A DNA stretch of 47,321 bases from Pseudonocardia sp. CNS-004. Its GTDB lineage: Bacteria > Actinomycetota > Actinomycetes > Mycobacteriales > Pseudonocardiaceae. The notes beneath the pieces were generated by a model. It saw only the letters and a program-made list of their open reading frames with translations. It had not been told where the DNA came from and searched no databases. Position 1 is the stretch's first letter. Each line of letters opens with the position of its first letter. Below are positions 18,153 through 26,592 of the stretch, one piece after another. The position numbers and the translations under genes are program-made. The stretch covers positions 1 to 47,321 of the forward strand of contig MKJV01000118.1 of assembly GCA_001942185.1 (NCBI GenBank), written 5' to 3'.

Positions 18153-18955
18153 GAGCCCGCGAGGCGTCTGCGGTCGCCCTGCGCGCGCAGCCGCGCGAGC
18201 ACCGGCAACCCCAGCCGGGGCAGGCGCCCGCGATCCGCATCCCCGCGGAGCGGTGGCCGGGGACCGACGCACGATGCGCGCCCGTCGAGCAGCGCGACGG
18301 CCGCGTCGGCCACCGCGGTCGGGGTGAGCAGCGACCGCTGCGAGAACAGGATCGCCGTGTCGGGGCTCGCCTGCTCGTCGCGCACGAGCGCGGTGTCGGC
18401 GGCGTCCGGGCACAGCGCGTGGGCGCGGACGGGCACCCGTGCCATGTCCAGCTCGCCCTGCAGGCTGGTGGTGAAGCTCAGCACGGCCGCCTTCGTGGCG
18501 GCGTAGACCGCGAGCCCGGGCACCGGGCCGTGCGCGGACATCGACGCGATGTTGAGCAGGTGCCCGCCGTGCTCCCGCATCACGCCGACGGCCGCGCGCG
18601 AGCCGTGCACGACACCCAGCAGGTTGACCTCCACCTGCAGCGTGACGTCCTGCTCCTGCTGCTCCCACACGCGCCCGGCCCGCAGCACACCCGCGTTGTT
18701 GACCCACACCCCGACGGGCCCGAGCGCCGAGGCCGCCGCGGCGACGCGGGCGTGGTCGGCGGGCAGCCGCGCGTCCGCCGCCACCGCCGTGACGCCCAGC
18801 TCGGCGGCGGTGGCGGTGACCGCGTCGGCGTCGACGTCGGTGATCAGGACCCGGTGGCCGCGGCCGACGAGGCGACGGGCGATCTCGCGGCCGAAGCCGC
18901 GGGCGGCGCCGGTGACGACGGCGACGGAGTCGTGTGCGGTGGTCACGGCTGACAC
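18149..18955 (-). CDS. Short-chain dehydrogenase/reductase
   Basis: Classical SDR, 268 residues. The NAD(P)-binding TGAARGFG sits at about residues 15-22, the Asp of ITDVDAD favours NAD, NNAG is the fold motif, NIASMS contains the catalytic Ser, and YAATK gives the Tyr-Lys pair. The C-terminus is basic with PRLGLPVLARLRA, as in several actinobacterial SDRs. The GTG at 18955 has GGCAGGGT before it. Oxidation of a hydroxy acid or alcohol linked to the LarA homologue would fit the overlapping gene order, but the substrate is not predictable from sequence. Confidence 0.87.
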   Translation of the reverse strand: MSAVTTAHDSVAVVTGAARGFGREIARRLVGRGHRVLITDVDADAVTATAAELGVTAVAADARLPADHARVAAAASALGPVGVWVNNAGVLRAGRVWEQQEQDVTLQVEVNLLGVVHGSRAAVGVMREHGGHLLNIASMSAHGPVPGLAVYAATKAAVLSFTTSLQGELDMARVPVRAHALCPDAADTALVRDEQASPDTAILFSQRSLLTPTAVADAAVALLDGRASCVGPRPPLRGDADRGRLPRLGLPVLARLRAQGDRRRLAGS

Positions 18956-19027
18956 CCTGCCACCGCCGGAGGTCCCCAGCGCTTGCGACCCACGGCTGGA
19001 GTCGTTCTGACGTGCGATCCGTGCGCG

Positions 19028-19948
19028 CTAAGGCAGCAGGACGATCTTGCCGCGGGTGCGCCGCAGCATCAGCTGCCGGTACGCGGTGCGGACCTCCGTC
19101 AGCGGGTAGGTCGCCGCGATGGGGACCTCCAAGTCGCCGGCCGCCACGAGCTCGGCCAGCTCGCCGAGGACCTCGACGTTCGCGGACCCGGTCATCCCCT
19201 CGCCCTTGACCCCGGTCCGCGCCGCCCCCGCGAAGTCGATGATCGTGTTGATGCGGTCCTTCGTGGTGCCGAGCTCGAGGGCGAGGTCGATGTAGCCGTT
19301 GCCGAACGTGTCGACGAACGCGTCGACGCCGCCGGGCGCGGCGGCCCGGATGCGGTCGGCGACACCGTCGCCGTAGGTCAGTGCGACGACACCGTGGTCG
19401 GTCAGCCACCGGTGGTTGGCCTCGCTCGCCAGGCCGATCACCGTGGCCCCGGACCGGCGCGCGAGCTGCACGGCCAGCGAGCCGACCCCGCCCGCCGCGC
19501 CGGCGACGACCACCGTGTCGCCCGGGCCCGCGCCGACCGCGTTCACCGCGGCGTGGGCGGTGGTCCCGGCGACGAACAGGGCACCAGCCGCCTCCCACGG
19601 CACGCCCCGCTCCCGGCGCACCAGGTGTGCGGCGGGCACGACGACCAGCTCGGCGTGGCTGGCGCGGGTGTCCACCCAGCCGATCACCTCGTCGCCCACC
19701 GACCAGCCGGACACGTCGGCGCCGACCTCCTCGATCCGCCCGGCGAGGTCGGTGCCCTCGCCGGAGGGGAAGGCCGCGGGCCACTGCTGCGCGAAGACGC
19801 CGATGCGGATCGCGTTCTCGCCGGGGTTGATCCCGGCCGCCGCGACGCGGACCAGCACCTCGCCGGGCCCCGGCTGCGGTCGTGGCACGTCCCGGACCTC
19901 GAGCACATCGATGTCGCCGTACTCGTCGAACTGCACTGCCAGTGGCAT
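19028..19948 (-). CDS. NADPH:quinone oxidoreductase / zinc-independent alcohol dehydrogenase-like (MDR family)
   Basis: 306 residues. GroES-like N-terminal domain (EVLVRVAAAGINPGENAIR) and Rossmann domain with AGAAGGVGSLAVQLARRSGA. The medium-chain catalytic zinc ligands are missing, as in quinone reductases (QOR). ATG 19948 is chosen because AGGAG lies seven bases upstream; an upstream in-frame start at 19984 lacks this. It is divergent from an AraC-type regulator, with 85 bp between the starts, and lies 72 bases upstream of the SDR on the same strand, so it may lead a four-gene unit. The frame is intact. The electrophile or quinone it reduces is unknown. Confidence 0.88.
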   Translation of the reverse strand: MPLAVQFDEYGDIDVLEVRDVPRPQPGPGEVLVRVAAAGINPGENAIRIGVFAQQWPAAFPSGEGTDLAGRIEEVGADVSGWSVGDEVIGWVDTRASHAELVVVPAAHLVRRERGVPWEAAGALFVAGTTAHAAVNAVGAGPGDTVVVAGAAGGVGSLAVQLARRSGATVIGLASEANHRWLTDHGVVALTYGDGVADRIRAAAPGGVDAFVDTFGNGYIDLALELGTTKDRINTIIDFAGAARTGVKGEGMTGSANVEVLGELAELVAAGDLEVPIAATYPLTEVRTAYRQLMLRRTRGKIVLLP

Positions 19949-20033
19949 GGCGCCGCTCCTACTCGTGATGTGGACAGCTCTCATACAACCGGGCAGAGGT
20001 GCGCTGATCCATGCTGGATCCGCGCGAGGAGAT

Positions 20034-20048
20034 ATGAGAACGTCTCAT
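20034..20048. promoter_or_regulatory. Dyad ATGAGA-ACG-TCTCAT overlapping the araC-type start codon
   Basis: A 15-bp perfect dyad that includes the ATG of the AraC gene. A further TCTCAT stands at 19979-19984, near the divergent QOR start. Three half-sites in the shared promoter suggest autoregulation plus control of the oxidoreductase; this is inference. Confidence 0.5.
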
Positions 20049-20978
20049 CTCGTGGACGTTCTCACCGACATGCTGCGCCGTTCCCGTGCGCGGGGGGCCG
20101 CGTTCTCGCTCTCGACCGCGCGCGGCGAGTGGGGAGTGCAGTTCCCGGAGGCGGCCCAGCTCGCCATCCACGGGATCCTCGGCGGGGAGGCGTTCGCGTG
20201 GACCGAACGGCCCGGCGAAGCCCGCCGCGTGCTCGCCGGCGACGTCGTCCTGATCCGGGGGCCGTCGCCCCACCACATGGGCCACTCGCCGGCCGGTGCC
20301 GTCGAACCGTTCGGCGACATGCTGGCGTGTGCCGCGCCGTCCGGGGGCGCGGTCCGGCTGGAGATCGGTGCGGACGCCGGCGAGCCGACCACGTTCTTCT
20401 GCGGCGCCTACCGCTTCGAGGGCGAGCTGTGCGCAGGCCTGCTCGCGGGCCTGCCCACCCTCACCGTCGTGCGGTCGCGCGCCGGGTCCAGCCTGCGGTC
20501 CACGCTCGACGTCTTCGTGGGCGAGCTCCCGCGCGACGGTCCCGGCCAGCTGGCGCTGCTGGACAGCCTGCTCGACGTGATCCTCGTGCAGGCGCTGCGG
20601 GAACAGCTCGCGGCCGACCTGGACGCTGCGCCCGGCTGGTTCCGCGGCATGGCCGACCCGGGCGTCGGGGCGGCGCTGCGCGCCGTCCACACCGATCCGC
20701 GCCGCGACTGGACGGTCGCCGGCATGGCGGCGGAGGCGTCGCTGTCCCGGGCCACCTTCGCGCGGCGGTTCACCGGGCTGCTGGGCCTCTCGCCGCTGGC
20801 CTACGTGACCGACTGGCGGATGGCGCTGGCGCGCGAACAGCTGCGGGCGGGCGACGCGAGCCTCGCCGCCGTCGCCCACTCGCTGGGCTACGCGTCGGAG
20901 TTCTCGTTCGCCGCCGCCTTCAAGCGCCACCACGGCGTGGCGCCGGGCCGCTGGCGGGTGGGAGCGAGATCGGCCTGA
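20034..20978 (+). CDS. AraC-family transcriptional regulator with N-terminal cupin
   Basis: 314 residues. The N-terminal cupin-type domain (about 1-180) has GEWGVQFPEAAQLAIHGILGG and the metal/ligand-like HHMGHSP. Two C-terminal helix-turn-helix motifs follow: WTVAGMAAEASLSRATFARRF and LAAVAHSLGYASEFSFAAAFKRHHG, ending PGRWR. This is the cupin_6/AraC architecture that senses small ligands in many actinobacteria. ATG 20034 follows GAGGAG. It is divergent from the QOR gene and is the likely regulator of it. Frame intact. Confidence 0.92.
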   Translation: MRTSHLVDVLTDMLRRSRARGAAFSLSTARGEWGVQFPEAAQLAIHGILGGEAFAWTERPGEARRVLAGDVVLIRGPSPHHMGHSPAGAVEPFGDMLACAAPSGGAVRLEIGADAGEPTTFFCGAYRFEGELCAGLLAGLPTLTVVRSRAGSSLRSTLDVFVGELPRDGPGQLALLDSLLDVILVQALREQLAADLDAAPGWFRGMADPGVGAALRAVHTDPRRDWTVAGMAAEASLSRATFARRFTGLLGLSPLAYVTDWRMALAREQLRAGDASLAAVAHSLGYASEFSFAAAFKRHHGVAPGRWRVGARSA

Positions 20979-20994
20979 CGCCGGTGGGAGCGGC

Positions 20995-21896
20995 TCAGGC
21001 GAGCCGGGACGCCGCCACCGTGAGCCAGTGGTCCACGTCGGCGGGGCCGTGGTTGCGGATGGCCCAGTCCACCTGACGCAGGCCCATGTGGGCCCAGTAC
21101 GCGCGCAGGGTGGCCTCGTCGAGGACGTCGTCGATGTGGTTGTCCAGCCACCGGGCCGCGGCCGAGCGGGCCGAGCGGTCCCGCGCGTCGACGCCGGGGA
21201 CCGCGAGGTCGAAGCGCAGGGTGACCAGCGCGAACCGGTGGTCGCCCCGGCCCGTCCCGTCCCAGTCGACGACGCCGGTCACGGCGCCGGTGCGGTCGAC
21301 CAGCACGTTGCCGGGGTGGAAGTCGGTGTGCACGAGGTCCTCGCCCGCCATCCGGTGCGGTGACGCGGCGCCGGTGCGGCGGACCACGTCGAGCAGGCGG
21401 CGGGTGCGGTCGTCGTACTGCGCGAGCGGCTGGTGCAGGCAGAAGCCGGCCCCGCTGCGCAGCAGGTGCAGCTCGACGGCCGGGACGTCCGGACGTCCGC
21501 GCAGCAGCCCGGCGCCGCGTCCGGCGATCGTGACGAGGTGCTGCACGAGCGCCAGGTCCACGCGGGACGGCGGCTCACCGGGGAGACGCTCCTGCACGAC
21601 GGCGACCGCGTCGGCAGCCGGGTGACCAGCTCGTAGCGGGGGGCCGGGATCCCGGCCCCCCGGGCGATACCGAGCAGCTCCGCGGTCTGCTCGACCTGCG
21701 CCCACGCCTCGTCGGACGCGTCGCCGGCGCGGGTGAGCACGCCGTGGCGCCCGTCGGGCCACCGCACCAGAGCGGCACCGACCTGCCCGCCGGGCAACGG
21801 GCCGACCAGGTCCAGATCGGCACCGGTGGCGGAGCGCAGCCGGGCGAGCAGGTCGGGGGCGTCGAGTTCGGGGACCGGGGGAGCGGGGTCGGGCAC
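20995..21896 (-). CDS. Aminoglycoside phosphotransferase-family (APH) kinase (one frame break)
   Basis: Small-molecule kinase of about 300 residues. The Brenner motif HTDFHPGNVLVD carries the catalytic Asp and the metal Asn, and VVDWDGTGRGD carries the second metal Asp. The N-terminus has the shortened nucleotide lobe (LPGGQVGAALVRWPDG). The family includes resistance enzymes, homoserine and choline-type kinases; resistance cannot be claimed from the sequence. The GTG at 21896 has AAGGTGG eight bases upstream. The frame breaks near 21620; one added C restores TRLPDAVAVVQ. Adjacent to an Eis-like acetyltransferase on the same strand. Confidence 0.82.
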
Positions 21897-21933
21897 AACC
21901 GGCCACCTTATCGGCGCCCGGGCTTGCGGCAGC

Positions 21934-23157
21934 TCAGAATTCCGTGCCGTGCTGGGGCGCGCGTTCGCCGCGGAACGCGGTGGCGAGGCGGCGCACCACG
22001 GCCGGCTCGGCCGCCAGCAGCCCGGCCCTGGCGAGCGACCCGGCGTCCGCACCGCCGAACAGCAGCGAGCCCAGGGCCGTCACCTCGATCGTCGCGACCG
22101 GTGCGGCACCGGCGGCGGGGGTGCATTCAGCGCCGTCGGGGCCGCCGCGCAGGCGGAAGCGGCCGCCCCGGTCGAGGAACGGGTCCCGCACGTCGAGGAC
22201 GACGTCGAGCTCGGTGCCGTAGCGGCGGGCCGACAACACCGCGGGCACGTCGAGCACCCGGGCCCACATGCCGTCGTACTGGCCGACGGTGCGCACCTGC
22301 CGGGGGTCGGCGAGCAGGAACTGCACCGGCTCGGCGGGGGTGAGGGAACGGGCGAGGACGGTCTCGACGAGGTCGAGGGCGAGCAGGGTGCGCCAGAGCG
22401 CGGTGTACGCCTCGTCGGTGGCCGTGGCCATGTCGACGACGCGGCAGGTCTGCGCGCCGCGGTCGATGCGGTAGGAGACGTAGCCGTCGGGGTGCGCGAG
22501 GTGGAACAGCGCGGTGGCCCCGCCGCGCTGCCACTCGTGGTCGGCGAGCAGGACGTCCCACCACGCGTCGTCGCGCGACAGCGCGCCCGGGGTCTGCGCC
22601 GCCCACCGCCGGTGGAGCTCCGGAGCGATCCGGCGCAGCTCGGCCGTCCCGACCTGGCGCACGCCGCCGGTGTCCGGCACGTCCCGGCGCAGCACGGCCC
22701 GCCGCCGCGTGACCTCGGCCTCGCGGTGCTCGGTGGCGACCCCGTAGCCGAACCGGCCGTAGATGGCGCCCTCGCTGGCGGTGAGCAGCGAGACGGGGAG
22801 GCCGTCCGCGACGAACGCCCGGTGCTGCTCGGCCATGAGCGCCCGCAGGATGCCGCGGCGGCGGTGGGTGACCGCCACGGACACCCAGGTCACGCCGGCG
22901 GCAGGGAGCGCCGCGCCGCCCGGGAGCGTCACGTCGAACGGGTAGGAGCCGGTGATGCCGACGATCTCCCCCGCGTCCACCGCGACGAGGAACCGGTCGG
23001 GATCGAACAGCCGCCGGATCTCCTCGAGGTGCTCGTCGGAGTAGTGCTGGCCGAAGGCGCGCCCGTCGGCCTCCGCGAGGGCCGGGAGATCGGCGGGGGT
23101 GGCCCGCCGGAGGGTGATCGACGGGGGCAGGAGGGTCGGCGCGTCGTTGTGCGGCAC
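21934..23157 (-). CDS. Eis-like GNAT N-acetyltransferase
   Basis: 407 residues, the length of the Eis family: N-terminal GNAT, central GNAT-like and C-terminal SCP2-like domain. The acetyl-CoA loop reads VTHRRRGILRALM; the general-acid Tyr lies in AIYGRFGYGVA; the C-terminal residue is Phe, whose carboxylate acts as base in mycobacterial Eis. Known members acetylate lysines, polyamines or aminoglycosides at several positions. Start GTG 23157, with GGGAG about 14 bases upstream, so the exact start is uncertain. Lies directly downstream of the glycosyltransferase on the same strand. Frame intact. Confidence 0.88.
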   Translation of the reverse strand: MPHNDAPTLLPPSITLRRATPADLPALAEADGRAFGQHYSDEHLEEIRRLFDPDRFLVAVDAGEIVGITGSYPFDVTLPGGAALPAAGVTWVSVAVTHRRRGILRALMAEQHRAFVADGLPVSLLTASEGAIYGRFGYGVATEHREAEVTRRRAVLRRDVPDTGGVRQVGTAELRRIAPELHRRWAAQTPGALSRDDAWWDVLLADHEWQRGGATALFHLAHPDGYVSYRIDRGAQTCRVVDMATATDEAYTALWRTLLALDLVETVLARSLTPAEPVQFLLADPRQVRTVGQYDGMWARVLDVPAVLSARRYGTELDVVLDVRDPFLDRGGRFRLRGGPDGAECTPAAGAAPVATIEVTALGSLLFGGADAGSLARAGLLAAEPAVVRRLATAFRGERAPQHGTEF

Positions 23158-23195
23158 GAGTGCGCAGTGTGCTCCCGGCGGCGCCGCGCGTCGAC

Positions 23196-23223
23196 CCGAT
23201 TCGATCAGGCCGATTCGATCAGG
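23196..23223. repeat. 14-bp tandem repeat, two copies
   Basis: CCGATTCGATCAGG at 23196-23209 is repeated exactly at 23210-23223 and is followed by a partial copy (TCCGGATCAGG) that contains the stop codon of the glycosyltransferase gene. Confidence 0.7.
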
Positions 23224-23229
23224 TCCGGA

Positions 23230-24343
23230 TCAGGTGCGGCCGGTGAGCACGTCGGCGTAGAGGCGGTGCAGCCGCCGCGCCCAGCCCGCCGCGTCGTACT
23301 CGGCCAGGAACCGGGCCCGCGCCGCGGCGGCCATCCGCCTGCGCCGCGCGCCGTCCTCGGCGAGCCCGACGAGCGCGTCGACGAGCGCGGGTGCGCCGAG
23401 CGGCACGAGGACGCCGGTGTCCGGGGTGACGATCTCCGGGACGCCGCCGACGCGGGTGGCGACCGCGGGCACGCCCGCGGCCATGGCCCGCAGCAGGGCG
23501 GTGGGTGCCGCGCCGGACCGCGCGGTGTGCACCACGATGTCGGCGGCGGCGAGCAGGCCCGCCGGGTCCTGGTGGCGGTGCACGAAGCGGACCCGCGCGC
23601 GAGGTCGTCGTGGCTGTCGACCCGCGACTCCAGCCACGGCCGCAGCGGGCCGTCGCCGGCAAGCGCGACCGCGAGCGGCACCCCGTCGGGCAGCGCCGCG
23701 ACGGCGTCGAGCAGCAGCTCGTGGCCCTCCCCGCGGCGCATCGGTGCGCTGCTGAGCAGTAGCACCTCGTGGTCGGCGAGCTCGAGGGCGGCTCGGCGGG
23801 CCCGGCGCACGGCCTCGTCCGGCACGCCGGGGTCGGCCACGCCGTTGGGCACGACGACGAGGTTGCGCCCGGTGCCGGTGAGCCCGCGGTACCACTCCAG
23901 CTGCACCTGCGAAATCGCGATGGTGCGCGCCATGAAGCGCTGCCGGGCGAGGATGCGGGCGGTGCGCCGGAGCCGGTCGCCGCGATCGGCGGGCAGGTTC
24001 TCGATGTGGTGGAGCGTGGAGACGGCGGGGATCCGGTTGCGCACGGCCGCCGCGGCGCCCACGACGTCCGCGGTCGGCAGGTGGGTGTGCACCAGCTGCG
24101 CACCGTGGGCGCGCAGCTGCGCCGCGGTGCGCGGTACGGACCTCGGGTCGAGGCGGGCCAGACCGAGCTCGACGACCGGGACGCCGTGGCGGCGCAACGC
24201 GCTCACCCTGGTGGTGTCGGACGTGGCGGCGAGCGCGACGACGACGATCTCCATGCCGGCGTCGGCCGCGGCGCCGCCAGGTCGACGAGGCCGACCTCCG
24301 GGGCCTGCGGGTGCAGGGTCGGGACGAGGTGCGCGATCTTCAC
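23230..24343 (-). CDS. GT4-type glycosyltransferase (two frame breaks)
   Basis: GT-B-fold enzyme of about 370 residues transferring a sugar from a nucleotide donor. The N-terminal VKIAHLVPTLH starts at GTG 24343, preceded by GGGAG. The acceptor half shows VHTHLPTADVVGA and VSTLHHIENLP; the donor half shows VVVPNGVADPG, LLSSAPMRRGEGHELLLDAV, AADIVVHTARSGAAPTALLRAMAAG (E/S-rich donor loop) and VATRVGGVPEIV. Frame breaks near 24283 and near 23600. Similar to WecG/PimB-like GT4 proteins, but the specific sugar and acceptor cannot be read. Neighbours do not form a sugar cluster. Confidence 0.82.
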
Positions 24344-24405
24344 GCGGCGCTCCCGAGCGGTCGACGGCTGCGGACGGTGACCGGGCGAACGCTACCCGAA
24401 CGGGG

Positions 24406-25275
24406 TCACCCGATCGCGGCGGCGGCCCGGAAGGCCGCGAGCGCGGGCTCCATCGTCTGCGCCGGGACCTCCGACACGCGCAGGGCCCCGATCGGCACGC
24501 TCGTGGTGATCAGATCGTCGGGGAAGAGATCGATCCGGCTCACCGACGGTGTGGCCAGGCCGTGCAGGGTGGCGCCGGGGGCGAAGGGGTCGAGGGTGGT
24601 GGCGAGCGGGCCGCCCGTCCACACCGGTACCCCGCCGAGCGTGCCCGCGCTGACGACGTGGGTGTGCCCGGCCAGCACCAGCCGCACGTCCGTGCCCGCG
24701 ACGGCGTCGGCGAGCTCGGCGCGGCGCAGGAGGGGGATCGCCGCGGCGAGGGGCGCGGCGCTGGGCAGCGGCGGGTGGTGCAGTGCCAGCACCGTGCCCG
24801 CGGGTGCGGGGTCGGCGAGCTCGGCGCGCAGCCACTCCAGCTGCTCGGGCGTCAGCCCGCCGTGGGCGTGGCCGGGGACGGTGCTGTCCAGCACGACGAT
24901 CCGCAGGTCGCCGACGCGCGTGACGTGGTCGAGCGGTGCGGCGGACGGCGGCGTACCCAGCAGGTGTCGGCGCAGCGCGGCGCGCTCGTCGTGGTTGCCG
25001 GCGGCGTACACGAGCGGGGCGCCGACGCGGGCCGCCACCGGTTCGACGATCGCGCGCAGGCGGTCGTACTGGGCCGGTCGGCCGTGTTCGGTGAGGTCGC
25101 CGGTGAGGACGAGTGCTGCGGGCCGGATCGCGGCGTCCTCGACGGCCTGCAGGGCCTGTTGCAGGACGGCCGCGGTGTCGACGCCGCTCGGGTGTTCCTC
25201 GTCCGCGGCCACGATGTGCAGGTCGGTGAGCTGGACGAGCGTGCAGGTGGGAGAGGAGTGCGTCACATCGGTCAT
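24406..25275 (-). CDS. CpdA-like metallophosphoesterase (class III cyclic nucleotide phosphodiesterase family)
   Basis: 289 residues, cytoplasmic. The dimetal motifs are all present: QLTDLHIV, LVLTGDLTEHG, YAAGNHDERA, LALHHPPLPS and LVLAGHTHVVS. This order and spacing match the CpdA/Rv0805 type, which hydrolyses 3',5'-cAMP and other phosphodiesters; actual substrates in this family are broad. The ATG at 25275 (MTDVTHSS) is preferred to an in-frame upstream ATG at 25299 because it is closer to the conserved core. The MFS gene is divergent, 45 bases away, so both promoters share a very short gap. Frame intact. Confidence 0.88.
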   Translation of the reverse strand: MTDVTHSSPTCTLVQLTDLHIVAADEEHPSGVDTAAVLQQALQAVEDAAIRPAALVLTGDLTEHGRPAQYDRLRAIVEPVAARVGAPLVYAAGNHDERAALRRHLLGTPPSAAPLDHVTRVGDLRIVVLDSTVPGHAHGGLTPEQLEWLRAELADPAPAGTVLALHHPPLPSAAPLAAAIPLLRRAELADAVAGTDVRLVLAGHTHVVSAGTLGGVPVWTGGPLATTLDPFAPGATLHGLATPSVSRIDLFPDDLITTSVPIGALRVSEVPAQTMEPALAAFRAAAAIG

Positions 25276-25293
25276 CGTGCCGCAGCAGATGCT

Positions 25294-25312
25294 TAGCAAA
25301 GCTATCTATACT
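25294..25312 (+). promoter_or_regulatory. Leaderless promoter with TAGC-AAA-GCTA dyad for the MFS gene
   Basis: A good -10 (TATACT, 25307-25312) ends eight bases before the GTG at 25321, so the transcript would begin at or next to the start codon. Just upstream, TAGCAAAGCTA (25294-25304) is an inverted repeat lying in the -35/-10 spacer, a position suited to a repressor. Confidence 0.6.
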
Positions 25313-25320
25313 CGGCGACC

Positions 25321-26592
25321 GTGACCGCTGAGATCAGCCCGTTCCGGCAGCCGAAGGCCGTGTGGGCCGTCGCCTTCGCCTGCGTCATCTCGTTCATGGG
25401 CATCGGCCTGGTCGACCCGATCCTGCCGGCGCTCGCCACGCAGCTGCAGGCCAGCCACACGCAGGTGGAGCTGCTGTTCACCAGCTACCTCGTCGTCACG
25501 GCCGTCGCGATGCTGGTCACCGGTGCGGTCTCGAGCCGCATCGGCGCGAAGCGCACGCTGATCGCGGGCCTCGTGCTCATCGTGGTGTTCGCGGCCGCGG
25601 CGGGCGCCGCCGACAGCATCGGCGGGATCGTCGGCTTCCGCGCCGGATGGGGCCTGGGCAACGCCCTGTTCATCGCGACATCGCTCGCCGTGATCGTCGG
25701 GTCCGCGAGCGGCGGGTTCGCCGGCGCGATCGTGCTCTACGAGACCGCGCTGGGCGTCGGCATCGCCACCGGGCCGCTGCTGGGCGGCCTGCTGGGCGAC
25801 ATCAGTTGGCGGGGCCCGTTCCTCGGCGTGTCGGTCCTCATGCTGATCGCGCTGGTGGCGACCGTCGTGTTCCTCCCGGCGACCCCGACGCCGCAGCGCC
25901 GATCGTCCGTGCGCGAGCCGCTCGCCGCGCTGCGCCACCGCAGCCTGCGCAACACGAGCCTGACCGGCCTGCTCTACAACTGGGGCTTCTTCACGTTGCT
26001 GGGCTACGCACCGTTCCTGATGGGCCTCGAGGCACTTCAGCTGGGCGCCGTGTTCTTCGCCTGGGGCATCCTCGTGGCGATCTTCGCGGTGTTCGGTGCG
26101 CCGTGGCTGGAACGGCACTTCGGCACCGCCCGCACCCTCACCGCGTGCCTCGTCCTCGTGGCCGTCGTACTGGCCGTGATCGGCGCGTTCCCCGGCGCCC
26201 GGTGGGTGGTGATCGTGTCGGTGATCGTGTCGGGCGCGTTCGTCGGGCTCAACAACACCCTCGTCACCACCGCGGTCATGAGCATCTCGCCGGTGCCGCG
26301 CCCCGTGGCGTCGGCGACGTACGGGTTCGTGCGGTTCATCGGCGGCGGGCTCGCCCCGTTCGCGGCCGGCCTGCTCGCCGAGCACCTGAGCGTGCACGTG
26401 CCGTTCCTGCTGGGCGCCGTCGTCGTGCTGGCGGGTGCGCTGCTGCTGCAGACGGTGCGCACCGAGCTGGACGGCGCCACCGACTCGACCGAGGAGGCGG
26501 AGGAGGCCGTCGCCGAGGTGCCCGCGCTGGAGGAGGAGGCGGTCATCGCCCAGGAGGCAATTGCCCGGGAGGCCGCCGCCCGCGACCGCTGA
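25321..26592 (+). CDS. MFS transporter, DHA1-type exporter
   Basis: 423 residues with about twelve transmembrane helices. The first half shows GIGLVDPILPALATQLQAS, SYLVVTAVAMLVTGAVSSRIGAKR (motif A position) and GFAGAIVLYETALGVGIATGPLLGGLLGD (motif C, antiporter). A Glu-rich cytoplasmic tail (EEAEEAVAEVPALEEEA) ends the protein. The family pumps drugs or metabolites out with protons. GTG 25321 appears to be leaderless. No regulator gene is adjacent, though the promoter dyad suggests one elsewhere. The last 50 bases overlap the convergent hrpB gene. Frame intact. Confidence 0.9.
   Translation: MTAEISPFRQPKAVWAVAFACVISFMGIGLVDPILPALATQLQASHTQVELLFTSYLVVTAVAMLVTGAVSSRIGAKRTLIAGLVLIVVFAAAAGAADSIGGIVGFRAGWGLGNALFIATSLAVIVGSASGGFAGAIVLYETALGVGIATGPLLGGLLGDISWRGPFLGVSVLMLIALVATVVFLPATPTPQRRSSVREPLAALRHRSLRNTSLTGLLYNWGFFTLLGYAPFLMGLEALQLGAVFFAWGILVAIFAVFGAPWLERHFGTARTLTACLVLVAVVLAVIGAFPGARWVVIVSVIVSGAFVGLNNTLVTTAVMSISPVPRPVASATYGFVRFIGGGLAPFAAGLLAEHLSVHVPFLLGAVVVLAGALLLQTVRTELDGATDSTEEAEEAVAEVPALEEEAVIAQEAIAREAAARDR

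Noticed and set aside
21733..25296. 1187-residue open frame on the plus strand
   Set aside because: It is antisense to the APH, Eis, glycosyltransferase and phosphoesterase genes, all of which have clear motifs on the minus strand.
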